From Pseudomonas sp. P5_109 (GTDB taxonomy: Bacteria > Pseudomonadota > Gammaproteobacteria > Pseudomonadales > Pseudomonadaceae), in contig NZ_CP125380.1 in assembly GCF_034009455.1 (NCBI RefSeq), positions 3,423,501 through 3,487,500 of the forward strand: 64,000 nt of DNA, given 5' to 3'. Of this stretch, positions 10,033 to 20,114 are shown in pieces. How positions within the stretch are numbered: position 1 is the stretch's first letter; every line of letters starts with the position of its first letter. The position numbers and the translations under genes were made by a program. The notes beneath the pieces are model-generated. The model did no database searches. It worked only from the letters and a program-made list of their open reading frames with translations, and had not been told where the DNA came from.

Positions 10033-12216
10033 ATGAATGCCTTGAAAATCGCTGCCAGCGAGGCGGTTCGGGATTGTTTTTTTAATTCCCGTGAAATCGT
10101 CCCGCTCGACCAGACTGACTTTACCGATGTCGCGGTTGCCGTGCTCTCGATCGATGATCTGGCAGCCGGTTCGCTGGACGCCATCAAGCGTACCGGCTTC
10201 GACATCCCGATCTTCCTGGTGGCCAGGAAGGGCGGCAGCAGTCGCTCCCTGGAGGTCTACAAACAACTGCAGGATGTGATTTTGCAGGTCAATGGTGTCT
10301 TTGATGTCTCCAGCAATAATGCCCAGTACTACGGCAACCAACTGGAAACCGCCGCCAAGGCCTACGAAGAAAGCCTGCTGCCGCCGTTCTTCGACGCCCT
10401 CAAGCACTACACCGAAGCAGCCAATGCGACCTTCGCTTGCCCCGGTCACCAGGGCGGCCAGTTCTTTCGCAAGCACCCGGCCGGTCGGCAGTTTTTCGAC
10501 TTCTTCGGCGAGACGCTGTTTCGCGCCGACATGTGCAACGCCGACGTCAAGCTCGGCGACCTGCTGATCCACGAAGGCCCGGCGCTGCTGGCGCAGAAGC
10601 ACGCGGCGCAAGTGTTCAACGCGGACAAGACCTACTTCGTGCTCAACGGCACCTCGGCGTCCAACAAGGTGGTGACCAACGCCCTGTTGACCCCCGGCGA
10701 CCTGGTGCTGTTCGACCGCAACAACCACAAGTCCAACCACCAGGGTGCGCTGTTGCAGGCCGGCGCGACGCCGGTGTATCTGGAAACCGCACGCAACCCT
10801 TACGGCTTCATCGGCGGCATCGACGCCCACTGTTTCGAAGAAGACTACCTGCGAGAACTGATTGCCGAAGTCGCCCCGGACAAGGCGCAACTGCCACGGC
10901 CGTTCCGCCTGGCGATCATTCAACTGGGCACCTACGACGGCACCGTGTACAACGCCCGGCAAGTGGTCGACCGCATCGGCAAGCTGTGCGACTACATCCT
11001 GTTCGACTCGGCGTGGGTCGGTTACGAACAGTTCATCCCGATGATGAAGGACTGCTCGCCGCTGCTGCTCGACCTCGACGAAAACGACCCGGGCATCTTC
11101 GTCACCCAGTCGGTGCACAAGCAGCAGGCCGGTTTTTCCCAGGCCTCCCAAGTGCACAAGAAAGACCGCCACATCAAGGGCCAGGCGCGTTATTGCAACC
11201 ATCACCGGCTGAACAACGCGTTCATGGCCCAGGCCTCGACGAGCCCGTTCTACCCGCTGTTCGCCTCGCTGGATGTGAATGCGCGCATTCACTCGGGCCG
11301 CAGCGGCCTGCGCCTGTGGGAAGACTGCGTGAAGTTCGGCATCGAGGCGCGCAAGTTGATCCTCGAAGCCTGCACCATGGTCCGCCCGTTCGTGCCGTAC
11401 ACCATCGAAGGGCGCGCCTGGGAAGACTATCCCACCGAAGAAATCGCCAATGACATCCGCTTCTTCGAGTTCCATCCCAAGGATCGCTGGCACGCCTTTG
11501 CCGGTTATGCCGAGAAGCAGTACTTCATCGACCCGTGCAAGCTGCTGTTCACCACCCCGGGGATCGACCCGGTCGACGGCAGCTACACCGACTTCGGCAT
11601 TCACGCCGGCATCCTCGCCAACTTCCTGCGCGAGAACGGCATCGTTCCGGAAAAATGCGACCTCAACTCGATCCTGTTCCTGCTCACCCCGGCCGAAGAC
11701 TGGGCGAAGATGACCCACCTGGCCGCACAGATCGCCCGTTTCGAACGCTTCATCAGCGATGACGCGCCGATGAGCCGGGTGTTGCCAGCGATCTACGCGC
11801 AGCATCAGGAACGCTACCGCAACTACACCATCCGCCAGCTCTGCCAGGAAATGCACGACCTCTACCGCCATCACAACGTGCAGCAACTGCAAAAGGACAT
11901 GTTCCGCAAGGAACACTTCCCGAAAAAGGCCATGAACCCGCAGCAGGCGCAAATCGAGTACATCCGCGGCAACGTCGAGCTGGTGGCGTTGGCGGATGCC
12001 GATGGGCGGATCGCGGCTGAAGGTGCGTTGCCTTATCCGCCGGGCGTGCTCTGCATCATCCCGGGCGAAGTCTGGGGCGGCGCGGTGCTCAAGTACTTCC
12101 TGGCGCTGGAAGAAGGCATCAACCGCCTGCCGGGTTTCACACCGGAGTTGCAGGGCGTGTATTTGCAGCAGGAAGCCGGTCGAACCCGGGCCTACGGTTA
12201 CGTGCTCAAGGTCTGA
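10033..12216 (+). CDS. speC: Ornithine decarboxylase (SpeC/SpeF type)
   Basis: 727 residues, the usual length of fold-type I bacterial ornithine decarboxylases. It converts ornithine to putrescine and CO2 with PLP in the cytoplasm. Order: N-terminal receiver-like wing (residues 1-105), PLP core with TFACPGHQGG, ADKTYFVLNGTS and VLFDRNNHKSNH, Schiff-base Lys near residue 363 in TQSVHKQQAGFSQ, then the C-terminal domain with EGALPYPPGVLCIIPGE. Similarity to E. coli SpeC is strong throughout. Pairing with potE downstream is like the E. coli speF-potE acid-stress operon, so it may be the inducible form. Translation starts at an ATG after a structured leader. Confidence 0.95.
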   Translation: MNALKIAASEAVRDCFFNSREIVPLDQTDFTDVAVAVLSIDDLAAGSLDAIKRTGFDIPIFLVARKGGSSRSLEVYKQLQDVILQVNGVFDVSSNNAQYYGNQLETAAKAYEESLLPPFFDALKHYTEAANATFACPGHQGGQFFRKHPAGRQFFDFFGETLFRADMCNADVKLGDLLIHEGPALLAQKHAAQVFNADKTYFVLNGTSASNKVVTNALLTPGDLVLFDRNNHKSNHQGALLQAGATPVYLETARNPYGFIGGIDAHCFEEDYLRELIAEVAPDKAQLPRPFRLAIIQLGTYDGTVYNARQVVDRIGKLCDYILFDSAWVGYEQFIPMMKDCSPLLLDLDENDPGIFVTQSVHKQQAGFSQASQVHKKDRHIKGQARYCNHHRLNNAFMAQASTSPFYPLFASLDVNARIHSGRSGLRLWEDCVKFGIEARKLILEACTMVRPFVPYTIEGRAWEDYPTEEIANDIRFFEFHPKDRWHAFAGYAEKQYFIDPCKLLFTTPGIDPVDGSYTDFGIHAGILANFLRENGIVPEKCDLNSILFLLTPAEDWAKMTHLAAQIARFERFISDDAPMSRVLPAIYAQHQERYRNYTIRQLCQEMHDLYRHHNVQQLQKDMFRKEHFPKKAMNPQQAQIEYIRGNVELVALADADGRIAAEGALPYPPGVLCIIPGEVWGGAVLKYFLALEEGINRLPGFTPELQGVYLQQEAGRTRAYGYVLKV

Positions 12217-12301
12217 TGCAGTAGGTGTTAGCCCCTGTCTGGCCGCGTGCTGCACGTCGCCAGGCCAGGTTCAAAACTCTGAACAAGGCAAGGAGTTTGC
12301 G

Positions 12302-13642
12302 ATGGCGGATTCAAGCAAGAAAATGGGCCTGATGGGGCTCACGACGCTGGTGACGGTCAACATGATGGGCTCGGGCATCATCATGTTGCCTACCAATATG
12401 GCGCAACTGGGCGCGGTCTCGCTGCTGTCATGGATTTTCACCGCGATCGGCTCGATGGCCATTGCCTACTGCTTTGCCCAGTGCGGGATCTTCTGTCCGC
12501 GTTCGGGCGGTTTGTCCGCCTACACCGAGGAAGCCCATTCAAAGTCGGGGTTTTTCCTCTGTTCGTACCTGTACTTCCTGTCCCTGGCTATCGCCAACGT
12601 GGCCGTGGCCATCTCGGCGGTGGGCTACATGACGGCCTTCATCCCCTGGCTGGGCACGGGTGCCATTCCACTGTGCGTCGGCACGATCGCGCTGATCTGG
12701 CTGACCACCTTCGCCAACTTCGGTGGCCCGGGCATCACCGGCAAGATCGGCGCTTTCACGGTGTGGGGCGTGATCATTCCGGTAGCGGGCCTGAGCATCA
12801 TCGGCTGGTTCTGGTTCAAGCCCGATGTGCTGGCCGCCGCCTGGAACCCCAATAGCCTGGCGATTTCCGAAGCCATCGGCAAAGCCATCCCCCTGACCCT
12901 GTGGGCCTTCCTCGGTATGGAATCGGCGGCCCAGGCCACCGATGCCGTGGAAGACCCCAAGCGCAACGTGCCCCTGGCCTGCCTGTTCGGCACCCTGGGT
13001 GCCGCCGTGGTCTATGTGCTCTCGACCACCGTAATCCAGGGCATCATTCCCAATGCCGAGCTGGCCAAATCCTCGGCACCCTTCGCCTTGGTCTACGCGA
13101 CGATATTCAACCCGATGGTGGGCACTATCGTCATGGCCCTGGCGGTGATGGCCTGTGTCGGCTCGCTGCTGGGCTGGCAATTTACCCTGGCGCAAACCGC
13201 GAAGATGACGGCTGACCAGAACCTGTTCCTCAAGCTGTTCAGCAAGGTCAACTCGATGAATGCGCCCGTCGTCGGGATGATCGTCTGCGGCGTGCTGCAG
13301 ACCTTCATGGCCCTGTCGACCATCTCTCCCGATGCCGCCGCCCAGTTCAGCAAGCTGGTCAGCCTGGCAGCGGTGACCAACCTGATCCCCTATATCACTG
13401 CGCTGACCGGCCTGCTGGTGATCATGCACAAGGCCGGGGTTTCGTCGGCTATTCACACGCGCAACGTGGTGGTCTTGCTGATCGCCGTCACCTACTCCTT
13501 GTACGCCCTGTATGCCTGCGGCAAGGACGCCGTGATGGGCGGCACCCTGGTGCTCGCTGTCGGCTACCTGCTCTATGGATTCCTCGCCAAGCGCTTCACC
13601 GAAGCGCCATCCGCCAACCAGGCCAGGGCCGGTAATCCTTAG
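12302..13642 (+). CDS. potE: Putrescine-ornithine antiporter PotE
   Basis: 446-residue APC-family inner-membrane transporter with about twelve helices. Signature segments VNMMGSGIIMLPTNMAQLG, ANVAVAISAVGYM, VWGVIIPVAGLSIIGWFWF and GSLLGWQFTLAQ match E. coli PotE closely. The ATG at 12302 has AAGGAG six bases upstream; a longer frame extending back into speC is not the start. It lies 85 bp after speC and exchanges intracellular putrescine for external ornithine, consuming protons together with the decarboxylase. Confidence 0.95.
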   Translation: MADSSKKMGLMGLTTLVTVNMMGSGIIMLPTNMAQLGAVSLLSWIFTAIGSMAIAYCFAQCGIFCPRSGGLSAYTEEAHSKSGFFLCSYLYFLSLAIANVAVAISAVGYMTAFIPWLGTGAIPLCVGTIALIWLTTFANFGGPGITGKIGAFTVWGVIIPVAGLSIIGWFWFKPDVLAAAWNPNSLAISEAIGKAIPLTLWAFLGMESAAQATDAVEDPKRNVPLACLFGTLGAAVVYVLSTTVIQGIIPNAELAKSSAPFALVYATIFNPMVGTIVMALAVMACVGSLLGWQFTLAQTAKMTADQNLFLKLFSKVNSMNAPVVGMIVCGVLQTFMALSTISPDAAAQFSKLVSLAAVTNLIPYITALTGLLVIMHKAGVSSAIHTRNVVVLLIAVTYSLYALYACGKDAVMGGTLVLAVGYLLYGFLAKRFTEAPSANQARAGNP

Positions 13643-13690
13643 GCGTGGCCATCAGGACTGCACAGACATCTGCATACGGGGAAACCGGAC

Positions 13691-14596
13691 ATGAACGTAC
13701 CATTTGCCACAACCACCAGACTGCTGCTGGCCTTCGCACTCTTGACGCTGCCGCTGGTGGCCGGCGCCAACACCCTTGAGCGTGTGCGCAGCAGCCACAC
13801 TTTTACCTTGGGTTATTTGCCTGACCTGGCCCCTTTCAGCAAACAGGAAGGCGACAAGGCCAGCGGTTATGCCATCGACCTGTGCCTGAAAATCGCCGAC
13901 ACGCTCAAGCGCGAACTGGGCCTGCCCGACCTGCAGGTGCACTATCAGCCGGTAACGGTTGCGGACCAGGTCAGTGCCGTGAGCCAGGGCAAGGTCGATA
14001 TCCTCTGCACGCCGACAGCGCCCACCCTGGAACGGCGCAAGATGATCAGCTACTCCATCCCGATCTACACTGCCGGTCTCTCGGTCGTGGTGCGCAACGA
14101 TGCGGGCGAACCCTTGCTCAATGTGCTCAATGGCAAGGTCGCCAACACCGGCCCGACCTGGCGAGCCAGCATCAACAATGGCCTGGCCAACCAGACCTAC
14201 GCGACCCTTGAGGGCGGCGTGACCGAAGACTGGATTCGCGAGCAGATGCGCCTGCTCAACGTGATCGCTTCGCTGGTGACCGTGGCCAACAACGACGAGG
14301 GCGTCAAGCTGGTTGCCGAGGGCAAGGCCGATGCCTTCTTCTCCGAACGCATGCTGCTGCGCAACGAAGTGGCCAAGGAAGGCGCGGCCAAGAACCTGAT
14401 GATCCTGGACCGCATCTTCGAGTACTCGCCGGTGGCGATGATGGTGGAACGCAACGACGAAGACTTCCGCTTGCTGGTCGACACGGCCCTGAGTGAGGCC
14501 TATTACTCGGGCTTTGTGGAAAAGGCCTACGACCAGTATCTGGGCGGGAGCAACCTTACGGTGAAGAGACTGTTCAGGGTGTATGCGTTGCCCTGA
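13691..14596 (+). CDS. Periplasmic amino-acid-type solute-binding protein (SBP_bac_3)
   Basis: 301 residues with a signal peptide (MNVPFATTTRLLLAFALLTLPLVAGA). The bilobed family 3 binding fold is visible in TFTLGYLPDLAPFSKQEG, GYAIDLCLKIADTL and KVDILCTPTAPTLERRKMISYS. It starts 48 bp after potE, so it is probably cotranscribed with speC-potE, yet no permease or ATPase gene is nearby. It may serve a distant ABC transporter or a sensor. Ligand inferred as a basic amino acid or polyamine precursor from context only. Confidence 0.87.
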   Translation: MNVPFATTTRLLLAFALLTLPLVAGANTLERVRSSHTFTLGYLPDLAPFSKQEGDKASGYAIDLCLKIADTLKRELGLPDLQVHYQPVTVADQVSAVSQGKVDILCTPTAPTLERRKMISYSIPIYTAGLSVVVRNDAGEPLLNVLNGKVANTGPTWRASINNGLANQTYATLEGGVTEDWIREQMRLLNVIASLVTVANNDEGVKLVAEGKADAFFSERMLLRNEVAKEGAAKNLMILDRIFEYSPVAMMVERNDEDFRLLVDTALSEAYYSGFVEKAYDQYLGGSNLTVKRLFRVYALP

Positions 14597-14661
14597 TGTC
14601 ATCGTGAGTCAAAGGCCGCTTGCGGGCGTTATGTTGTTCACTTAATACGTGGTGGGGTGGT

Positions 14662-16198
14662 GTACATATCCGTTGCTGCGGTAACGGCTGCTTTTGGTTC
14701 CGCCCTTATGGCGGGTCACTTGGAAAAGCCCCAAGTAACCAAGGGCTCTTGCCCCTTTCGTTCGGCCTCTCGATGGGGCAAGAAGATCCAAAGCAAAAGC
14801 CAAAGCGAGGCGGCCGACCGGCCTGATTGGGAGCCGTGCGTATTTCTCCCTGTAAGAGCTGGCTTGCCAGCGATGGCGGCCTGACAGCCGACCTGTTTTT
14901 TGTTGACTGCGTACATATCCGTTGCTGCGGTAACGGCTGCTTTTGGTTCCGCCCTTACGGCGGGTCACTTGGAAAAGCCCCAAGTAACCAAGCGCTCTTG
15001 CCCCTGGCGTTCGGTGCCTCGCTGTGGCTCGGCATGCCCTCGCTCCGGTCCTGCTCCGTGGGCCCGCCGCCATCGGCCATCCATGGCCGGGGGCGGCTAA
15101 CCCGGCATCCATGCCGGGTTGCCCACTGCGCAGAACCTGCGCTCGGCCTCTCGATGGGGCAAGAAGATCCAAAGCAAAAGCCAAAACGAGGTGGCCAACC
15201 GGCCTGATTGGGAGCCGTGCGTATTTTTCCCTGTAGGAGCTGGCTTGCCAGCGATGGCGGCCTGACAGCCGACCTGTTTTTTGTTGACTGCGTACATATC
15301 CGTTGCTGCGGTAACGGCTGCTTTTGGTTCCGCCCTTACGGCGGGTCACTTGGAAAAGCCCCAAGTAACCAAGGGCTCTTGCCCCTGGCGTTCGGTGCCT
15401 CGCTGTGGCTCGGCATGCCCTCGCTCCGGTCCTGCTCCGTGGGCCCGCCGCCATCGGCCATCCATGGCCGGGGGCGGCTAACCCGGCATCCATGCCGGGT
15501 TGCCCACTGCGCAGAACCTCCACTCGGCCTCTCGATGGGGCAAGAAGATCAAAAGCCAAAGCAAAAGCGAGGCGGCCTGCTGGCCGGCCTGGTCGATAGC
15601 TCGGACGTTTCTACGCTTTGGCTTTGGCTCTGGCTCTGGCTTTGGCTTTTGATCTTGATCTACCTGCCCCGTTTCCAGAGGCCGAACGCAGGCGTTGCGC
15701 AGTGGGCATCCCGGCATGGATGCCGGGATAGCCGCGCACGGCCATGGATGGCCGATCGCGGCGGGCCCACGGAGCAATGCCGGAGTGAGGGCATGCCGAG
15801 CATTAGCGAGGCACCGAATGGTGGGGCAAAGCCTTTTGGTTCCTTTTCGGCGTTTGGAAAAGGGACTCGCCGTAAGGGCGAAACCATAGGCCGCCGTTAC
15901 CGCAGCAACGGATATGTACGCGATCAAAAAAAGACTTTGGCTTTGGCTCTGGCTTTTGATCTTGATCTACCAGCCCCGTTTCCAGAGGCCGAACGCAGGC
16001 ATTGCGCAGTGGGCATCCCGGCATGGATGGCCGATCGCGGCGGGCCCACGGAGCAATGCCGGAGTGAGGGCATGCCGAGCATTAGCGAGGCACCGAATGG
16101 TGGGGCAAAGCCTTTTGGTTCCTTTTCGGCGTTTGGAAAAGGGACTCGCCGTAAGGGCGAAACCCTAAGCCGCCGTTACCGCAGCAACGGATATGTAC
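14662..16198. repeat. Cluster of long intergenic repeats, direct and inverted
   Basis: Three direct copies begin with GTACATATCCGTTGCTGCGG at 14662, 14911 and 15292, and two inverted copies end at 15919 and 16198. Copies 2 and 3 are nearly identical over 381 bp; copy 1 lacks about 130 internal bp. The inverted arms are diverged relatives that keep the same order of parts (TCGGCATGCCCTC, GGGCCCGCCG, CATCCATGCCGGG). REP-type CTGTAGGAGCTGGCTTGCC segments join the direct copies. A TTTGGC/TCTGGC hexamer tract (15614-15650) marks the turn between the arms. Long open frames across this region are repeat translations; I see no gene. Confidence 0.88.
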
Positions 16199-16330
16199 AC
16201 GATCAAAACAAAAGACAGGCCGGCTGTCAGGCCGCCTTCGCAAGCAGGCTCACTCCCACAAAGGAGCACTTGGTTTACTTGCGACTGGACCGAATTACGC
16301 CTGCGGGCGGCCTTTTCATTGGGTACCGCA

Positions 16331-18031
16331 TCAATTGGCAAAGACCATGGCGAAGTAGCCGAGGACCGTCAGCAGAATGCCCGACACTGCAAACGCGACC
16401 GGAAAACCGACCCACGGCACGTTGCTACCGATCTCCGCCGCAGCCTCAAGACACGGGCCGGAATGACTGCGGGCACCGGCCATGCCACCCATCAGTACCG
16501 CCGGATTGATCTTCATCAAGTGATAGCCAACCACCCAGACGGCGAACGGCGGCAGCATGCAGGCGACGAAGCCCACCAGGAAAATCTGCACGGCGAGCAT
16601 CCCCGTCAGTTGAGCGAGAAGGGTGGCGCCGGCATTGATCCCGACAATGGCAACGAACACCAGCAGGCCGATGTCCTCGAGGATGTTACGCGCTGCGTTC
16701 GGCGTATTGCCGAAGAAGCGCAGGCGCGAGGACAGCGACGAGACGATGATGCCCGAGACCATCAGGCCACCCGCGCTCCCCAGGCCGACGGAGGCGCCGA
16801 AGGCGGGGAACTGGATCAGGCCGATCAGCAGCCCCAGGGACATCCCGACAAACAACGTCAATAAATCGGTCATGCTGCTGGGCCGGGCGATAACCCCAAA
16901 CAACTCGCCCGCGCGCTGCACGGCGCTGGACAGGCCGGTGACGAACAGCACGTCGCGACGCTGCAACCGAGTCTCAGGCCCGACGGGCAATGGAACACCG
17001 CCGCGCTGGATGCGAGTCAATTGAAGCTGCCCGGCCAGGTCCAGTCCGCGAAACTCCTTGAGCTGCTTGCCGATCACGGTTTTCTCTGTCACCAGGATCT
17101 CCGCGTGGTCCAGGGGGACGGCGAGCGCCTTGGCGTCATCGACCTCCGGGCCGATCAGGCCGATGTTGGTGGTCAGGCCTGTACGTGTACTGCCAAGGGT
17201 AATCACATCCCCCAGCTGCAGCTGGATGTCAGGATCGGCCCCTATCGCCTCATCGCCGTGATGCACATTGACGATGCGATACTCCGGGAATCGAGCGAGA
17301 AATTCGCGGACGGTCAGGCCGGCAGTCGTACGGTTTTCCAGGCGATAAGCGCGCAACCCGAAGGCCTTGTCAGCGGTGAGGCCGTCGTCCTCCAGATCAT
17401 GCATCCCATGCTCTTCCTCATAACGACGGGCTGCCGCCTTGGCATCGACCCCCCACCAGCGCGGCATGTATTTGCACATCAGCACGATGCCGACGGTGCC
17501 CCAGATGTAGGTGATGCCGTAGGACAGGGTGATCATCGCCGACACCCCCTCGACAGTGTCGCCCGGTGCGAGGTGGACGGCACCCGAGGTAACCGCCTGC
17601 TCGGCCGAGCCGATGGCAGAGGACATGGTCGTGGCCCCGGCGAGGATGCCGCCGGCCGCGCCAGTCGGCAGGTTGAAAAGACGCGTGCCCAAGACCACCA
17701 CGGCCAGGCTGACCACACTGCAAATGACCGCAAGCACGGTGAACTTCAGCCCATCATCCTTCAGGCTATTGAGAAAGGACGGACCGACGCGCAAACCGAC
17801 CCCGTACATGAACAGGTAGTAGAAGAGGTTCATGGTGAACGTGTCGAGCTTGAACGTGATGCCATAGAGAGAGGCGGCAATGGCGACGCCGCAGCCAACC
17901 ACGATGGCGCCGCCGACGGTACCCAACCCGTAACCCTTGATGGTGAAGCGGCCAATCAGCACCGCCAGGCTCACCACCAGGAACAGCAACATGTAGGGAT
18001 TGGCGTTGAGAAACGCGAAGAGTGCCTGCAC
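16331..18031 (-). CDS. aspT: Aspartate:alanine antiporter-like protein (AspT/YidE family)
   Basis: 566 residues. Two blocks of membrane helices (residues 1-190 and 395-566) flank a cytoplasmic portion with two RCK_C/TrkA-C-like domains (DPDIQLQLGDVITLGSTRTGL and LPVGPETRLQRRDVLFVTGL). The C-terminal GGMAGARSHSGPCLEAAAEIGSNVP is characteristic. AspT exchanges aspartate for alanine and with a decarboxylase generates proton-motive force, but no aspartate decarboxylase is in this window, so it could be another YidE-family carrier. Confidence 0.82.
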   Translation of the reverse strand: MQALFAFLNANPYMLLFLVVSLAVLIGRFTIKGYGLGTVGGAIVVGCGVAIAASLYGITFKLDTFTMNLFYYLFMYGVGLRVGPSFLNSLKDDGLKFTVLAVICSVVSLAVVVLGTRLFNLPTGAAGGILAGATTMSSAIGSAEQAVTSGAVHLAPGDTVEGVSAMITLSYGITYIWGTVGIVLMCKYMPRWWGVDAKAAARRYEEEHGMHDLEDDGLTADKAFGLRAYRLENRTTAGLTVREFLARFPEYRIVNVHHGDEAIGADPDIQLQLGDVITLGSTRTGLTTNIGLIGPEVDDAKALAVPLDHAEILVTEKTVIGKQLKEFRGLDLAGQLQLTRIQRGGVPLPVGPETRLQRRDVLFVTGLSSAVQRAGELFGVIARPSSMTDLLTLFVGMSLGLLIGLIQFPAFGASVGLGSAGGLMVSGIIVSSLSSRLRFFGNTPNAARNILEDIGLLVFVAIVGINAGATLLAQLTGMLAVQIFLVGFVACMLPPFAVWVVGYHLMKINPAVLMGGMAGARSHSGPCLEAAAEIGSNVPWVGFPVAFAVSGILLTVLGYFAMVFAN

Positions 18032-18217
18032 GGTTTGAATCCCCCGGTTTAGCTACGTTGATGCCTGATGTCAGGAAAGCCTCAGGCAGTAGCGTAGCGT
18101 GTGAAGCCGGGGGTGTTGAACCAAGTGCCAGATAAGTAACGTCCATGGCTTTTCCTCCCGCTGTGAGGAAAAGCCTGCGCGGACCTTTGCCAAGTTGTCA
18201 CGACCTTCAGTGGTCGG

Positions 18218-18292
18218 TCAGACAATGCCGACAAACGACAGGATGAACAGGACGATCACAACAGCACCGACGAGATAGATAATGTTGTTCAT
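18218..18292 (-). CDS. 24-residue single-helix membrane peptide
   Basis: Reads MNNIIYLVGAVVIVLFILSF then VGIV, almost entirely one transmembrane helix. GGAG lies eight bases before the ATG, which supports translation. It sits alone between the AspT-like gene and the chemoreceptor gene, both on the same strand. Similar tiny hydrophobic proteins occur in many Pseudomonas genomes with no assigned role. Too short for most gene callers. Confidence 0.7.
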   Translation of the reverse strand: MNNIIYLVGAVVIVLFILSFVGIV

Positions 18293-18399
18293 GACTTCAG
18301 CGCTCCATCTGGATTGGGATGCGAAACAGAGGTGTCTATACAGCTGACACCTTCGCTCGCATTTCCGTTCCGCAATCCATCTTGCCGGGGCGCTGATGA

Positions 18400-19965
18400 C
18401 TATCGACTAAAACGCGCAGCCAGGCTGTGCAGGTACTCGGCCATGACTTCCAGGTCCTGGCTGATCGCGGCACCTTGTTTGGCCTGCCCGGCGCTGTGAT
18501 CACAGAGTTGGGCAATTCGCGTGATCTGTTGGTTGATGTCTTCAGCCACATGGCTCTGTTCTTCAGACGCCGAGGCCATCTGCTGGCTCATGCCGGTAAT
18601 CCGGGTGACGGCCTGGCTGATACCGACCAGAGCCGACTGCACCGCCTCGACACGCTGCATGCTTTCACGGGAAATCTGCTCGCCACGGCTGGCCGTCGAG
18701 ACTGCGCGATCGGCACCGCTATACAGCGAAGCGATGATGCCGTGGATCTGTTCGGTGGAGGTGCGAGTGCGTTGTGCAAGGGAACGCACCTCGTCGGCCA
18801 CCACGGCAAAACCGCGCCCTTGCTCGCCAGCCCGGGCCGCCTCGATCGCCGCATTGAGCGCCAGCAGGTTGGTCTGTTCGGCAATGGCGGTGATGACATC
18901 CACGACACTGCCGATCGATTGCGTTTCGCTGGCCAATGCATTGACTGCCTGGCCAATCTCGTTGACCGCCGCGTGCATGGTTGCCATGGCGCTCAGGCTT
19001 TGCTCCGCCAGCTCAGTGCCCTCGCGGGTCAACTGGTCGGCCTGCGACGCGGCATGTGCGGTGCTGATGACGTTTTGGGTGACTTCCTGGATGGTCGCGG
19101 CCATCTGGGAAATGGCGGCGGCGGACTGATCGGTTTCACTGCGCTGACGATCCAGCGACTGCGCCTGGGAACCCGAGAGTGCGGATGACTGCGCCGCCTT
19201 GGCCTTGACGTTGACCCCGGCATCGACGAGCCGGGACAGGGCTGTCTGCAAGCGCGCTTCCTCACTGAGCATGGCCATGTCCAGGCGACCCTGGGGGCCG
19301 TGGTTGTCGCTATAGGTGAGCGCGACCAATGGATCGGAAAAGGCTTTCGGATGCTCGGCCAGGGTGCGCTCGATGGCTCTGCGCTGTCGGGATTCGATCA
19401 GGTACCAGGCAATGCCCAGGCTCGCCACCAGGACTCCTTGCGCCGCCGTTTGTGGTAGCCACTGACTGCCCAGCAGTGAGAGCCCGCCAGCCATCAGCAA
19501 CGGCCAGCCGTGTTGCAGCGGTCTTAGAATCCGCGCACTGCGGGCAACGATCGGCTTGCCGGCGCGCATCCTTGCATAGAGTGCCGCTGCCCGACTGACC
19601 TGGTCGCGGCTGGGCAGCGAACGAACCGACTCGTAACCACTCAGGCGTCCGTTTTCATAGATGGGCGTGACGTAGGCACTGACCCAATAGAAGTCACCAT
19701 TTTTCGAGCGGTTTTTCACAAGACCCATCCAGGGTTTGCCTTGCTTGATGGTGTGCCACATATGAATGAATACCCCGGGAGGCATATCGGGGTGTCGAAC
19801 CAGGTTATGGGGCTGACCGACCAGTTCGTCGTAGGTGAAACCGCTGATGGCCACAAAGGCGTCATTGCAGTAAGTGATGCGGCTGTCGAGGTCGGTGGTG
19901 GAGATCAATCGCTGTTCGGCAGGGAATACTCTTTCATGCTCGGTCACGGGTAAATTCACGCGCAT
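18400..19965 (-). CDS. PAS-containing methyl-accepting chemotaxis protein, Aer-like
   Basis: 521 residues. An N-terminal PAS domain (about 15-120) with [33 protein letters not shown] matches the FAD-binding Aer aerotaxis sensor type. A pair of membrane helices follows at about 148-186, then a HAMP-like linker and the signalling hairpin with [19 protein letters not shown]. There is no periplasmic ligand domain, so it likely senses redox or oxygen from inside the cell. Confidence 0.92.
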   Translation of the reverse strand: MRVNLPVTEHERVFPAEQRLISTTDLDSRITYCNDAFVAISGFTYDELVGQPHNLVRHPDMPPGVFIHMWHTIKQGKPWMGLVKNRSKNGDFYWVSAYVTPIYENGRLSGYESVRSLPSRDQVSRAAALYARMRAGKPIVARSARILRPLQHGWPLLMAGGLSLLGSQWLPQTAAQGVLVASLGIAWYLIESRQRRAIERTLAEHPKAFSDPLVALTYSDNHGPQGRLDMAMLSEEARLQTALSRLVDAGVNVKAKAAQSSALSGSQAQSLDRQRSETDQSAAAISQMAATIQEVTQNVISTAHAASQADQLTREGTELAEQSLSAMATMHAAVNEIGQAVNALASETQSIGSVVDVITAIAEQTNLLALNAAIEAARAGEQGRGFAVVADEVRSLAQRTRTSTEQIHGIIASLYSGADRAVSTASRGEQISRESMQRVEAVQSALVGISQAVTRITGMSQQMASASEEQSHVAEDINQQITRIAQLCDHSAGQAKQGAAISQDLEVMAEYLHSLAARFSR

Positions 19966-20095
19966 ACGGTGCGGCCCCTCGGATTATTATTATGATGTTG
20001 AGCATATAAAGCAGACAGGCGCCCAGCATTGCACCGGGCTCGACTAGGAATTTATGGGCGGGGGAGACTGGCGGCGATTCATTCGACGACAATTT

Positions 20096-20114
20096 CTTGT
20101 CATTTCATGACAAG
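20096..20114. repeat. Perfect 7-bp inverted repeat
   Basis: CTTGTCA TTTCA TGACAAG lies just past and over the 3' end of the small ATPase gene and upstream of the chemoreceptor gene. It could be an operator for the chemoreceptor gene; no T-run follows, so a terminator is less likely. Confidence 0.4.

Noticed and set aside
10009..12255. 748-codon open frame opposite speC
   Set aside because: Antisense shadow of a strongly conserved decarboxylase caused by GC-rich codon bias.
14642..16509. Long open frames across the repeat cluster (for example 305 and 433 codons)
   Set aside because: They translate the same non-coding repeats in several copies, contain the TTTGGC tract and REP sequence, and resemble no protein family.
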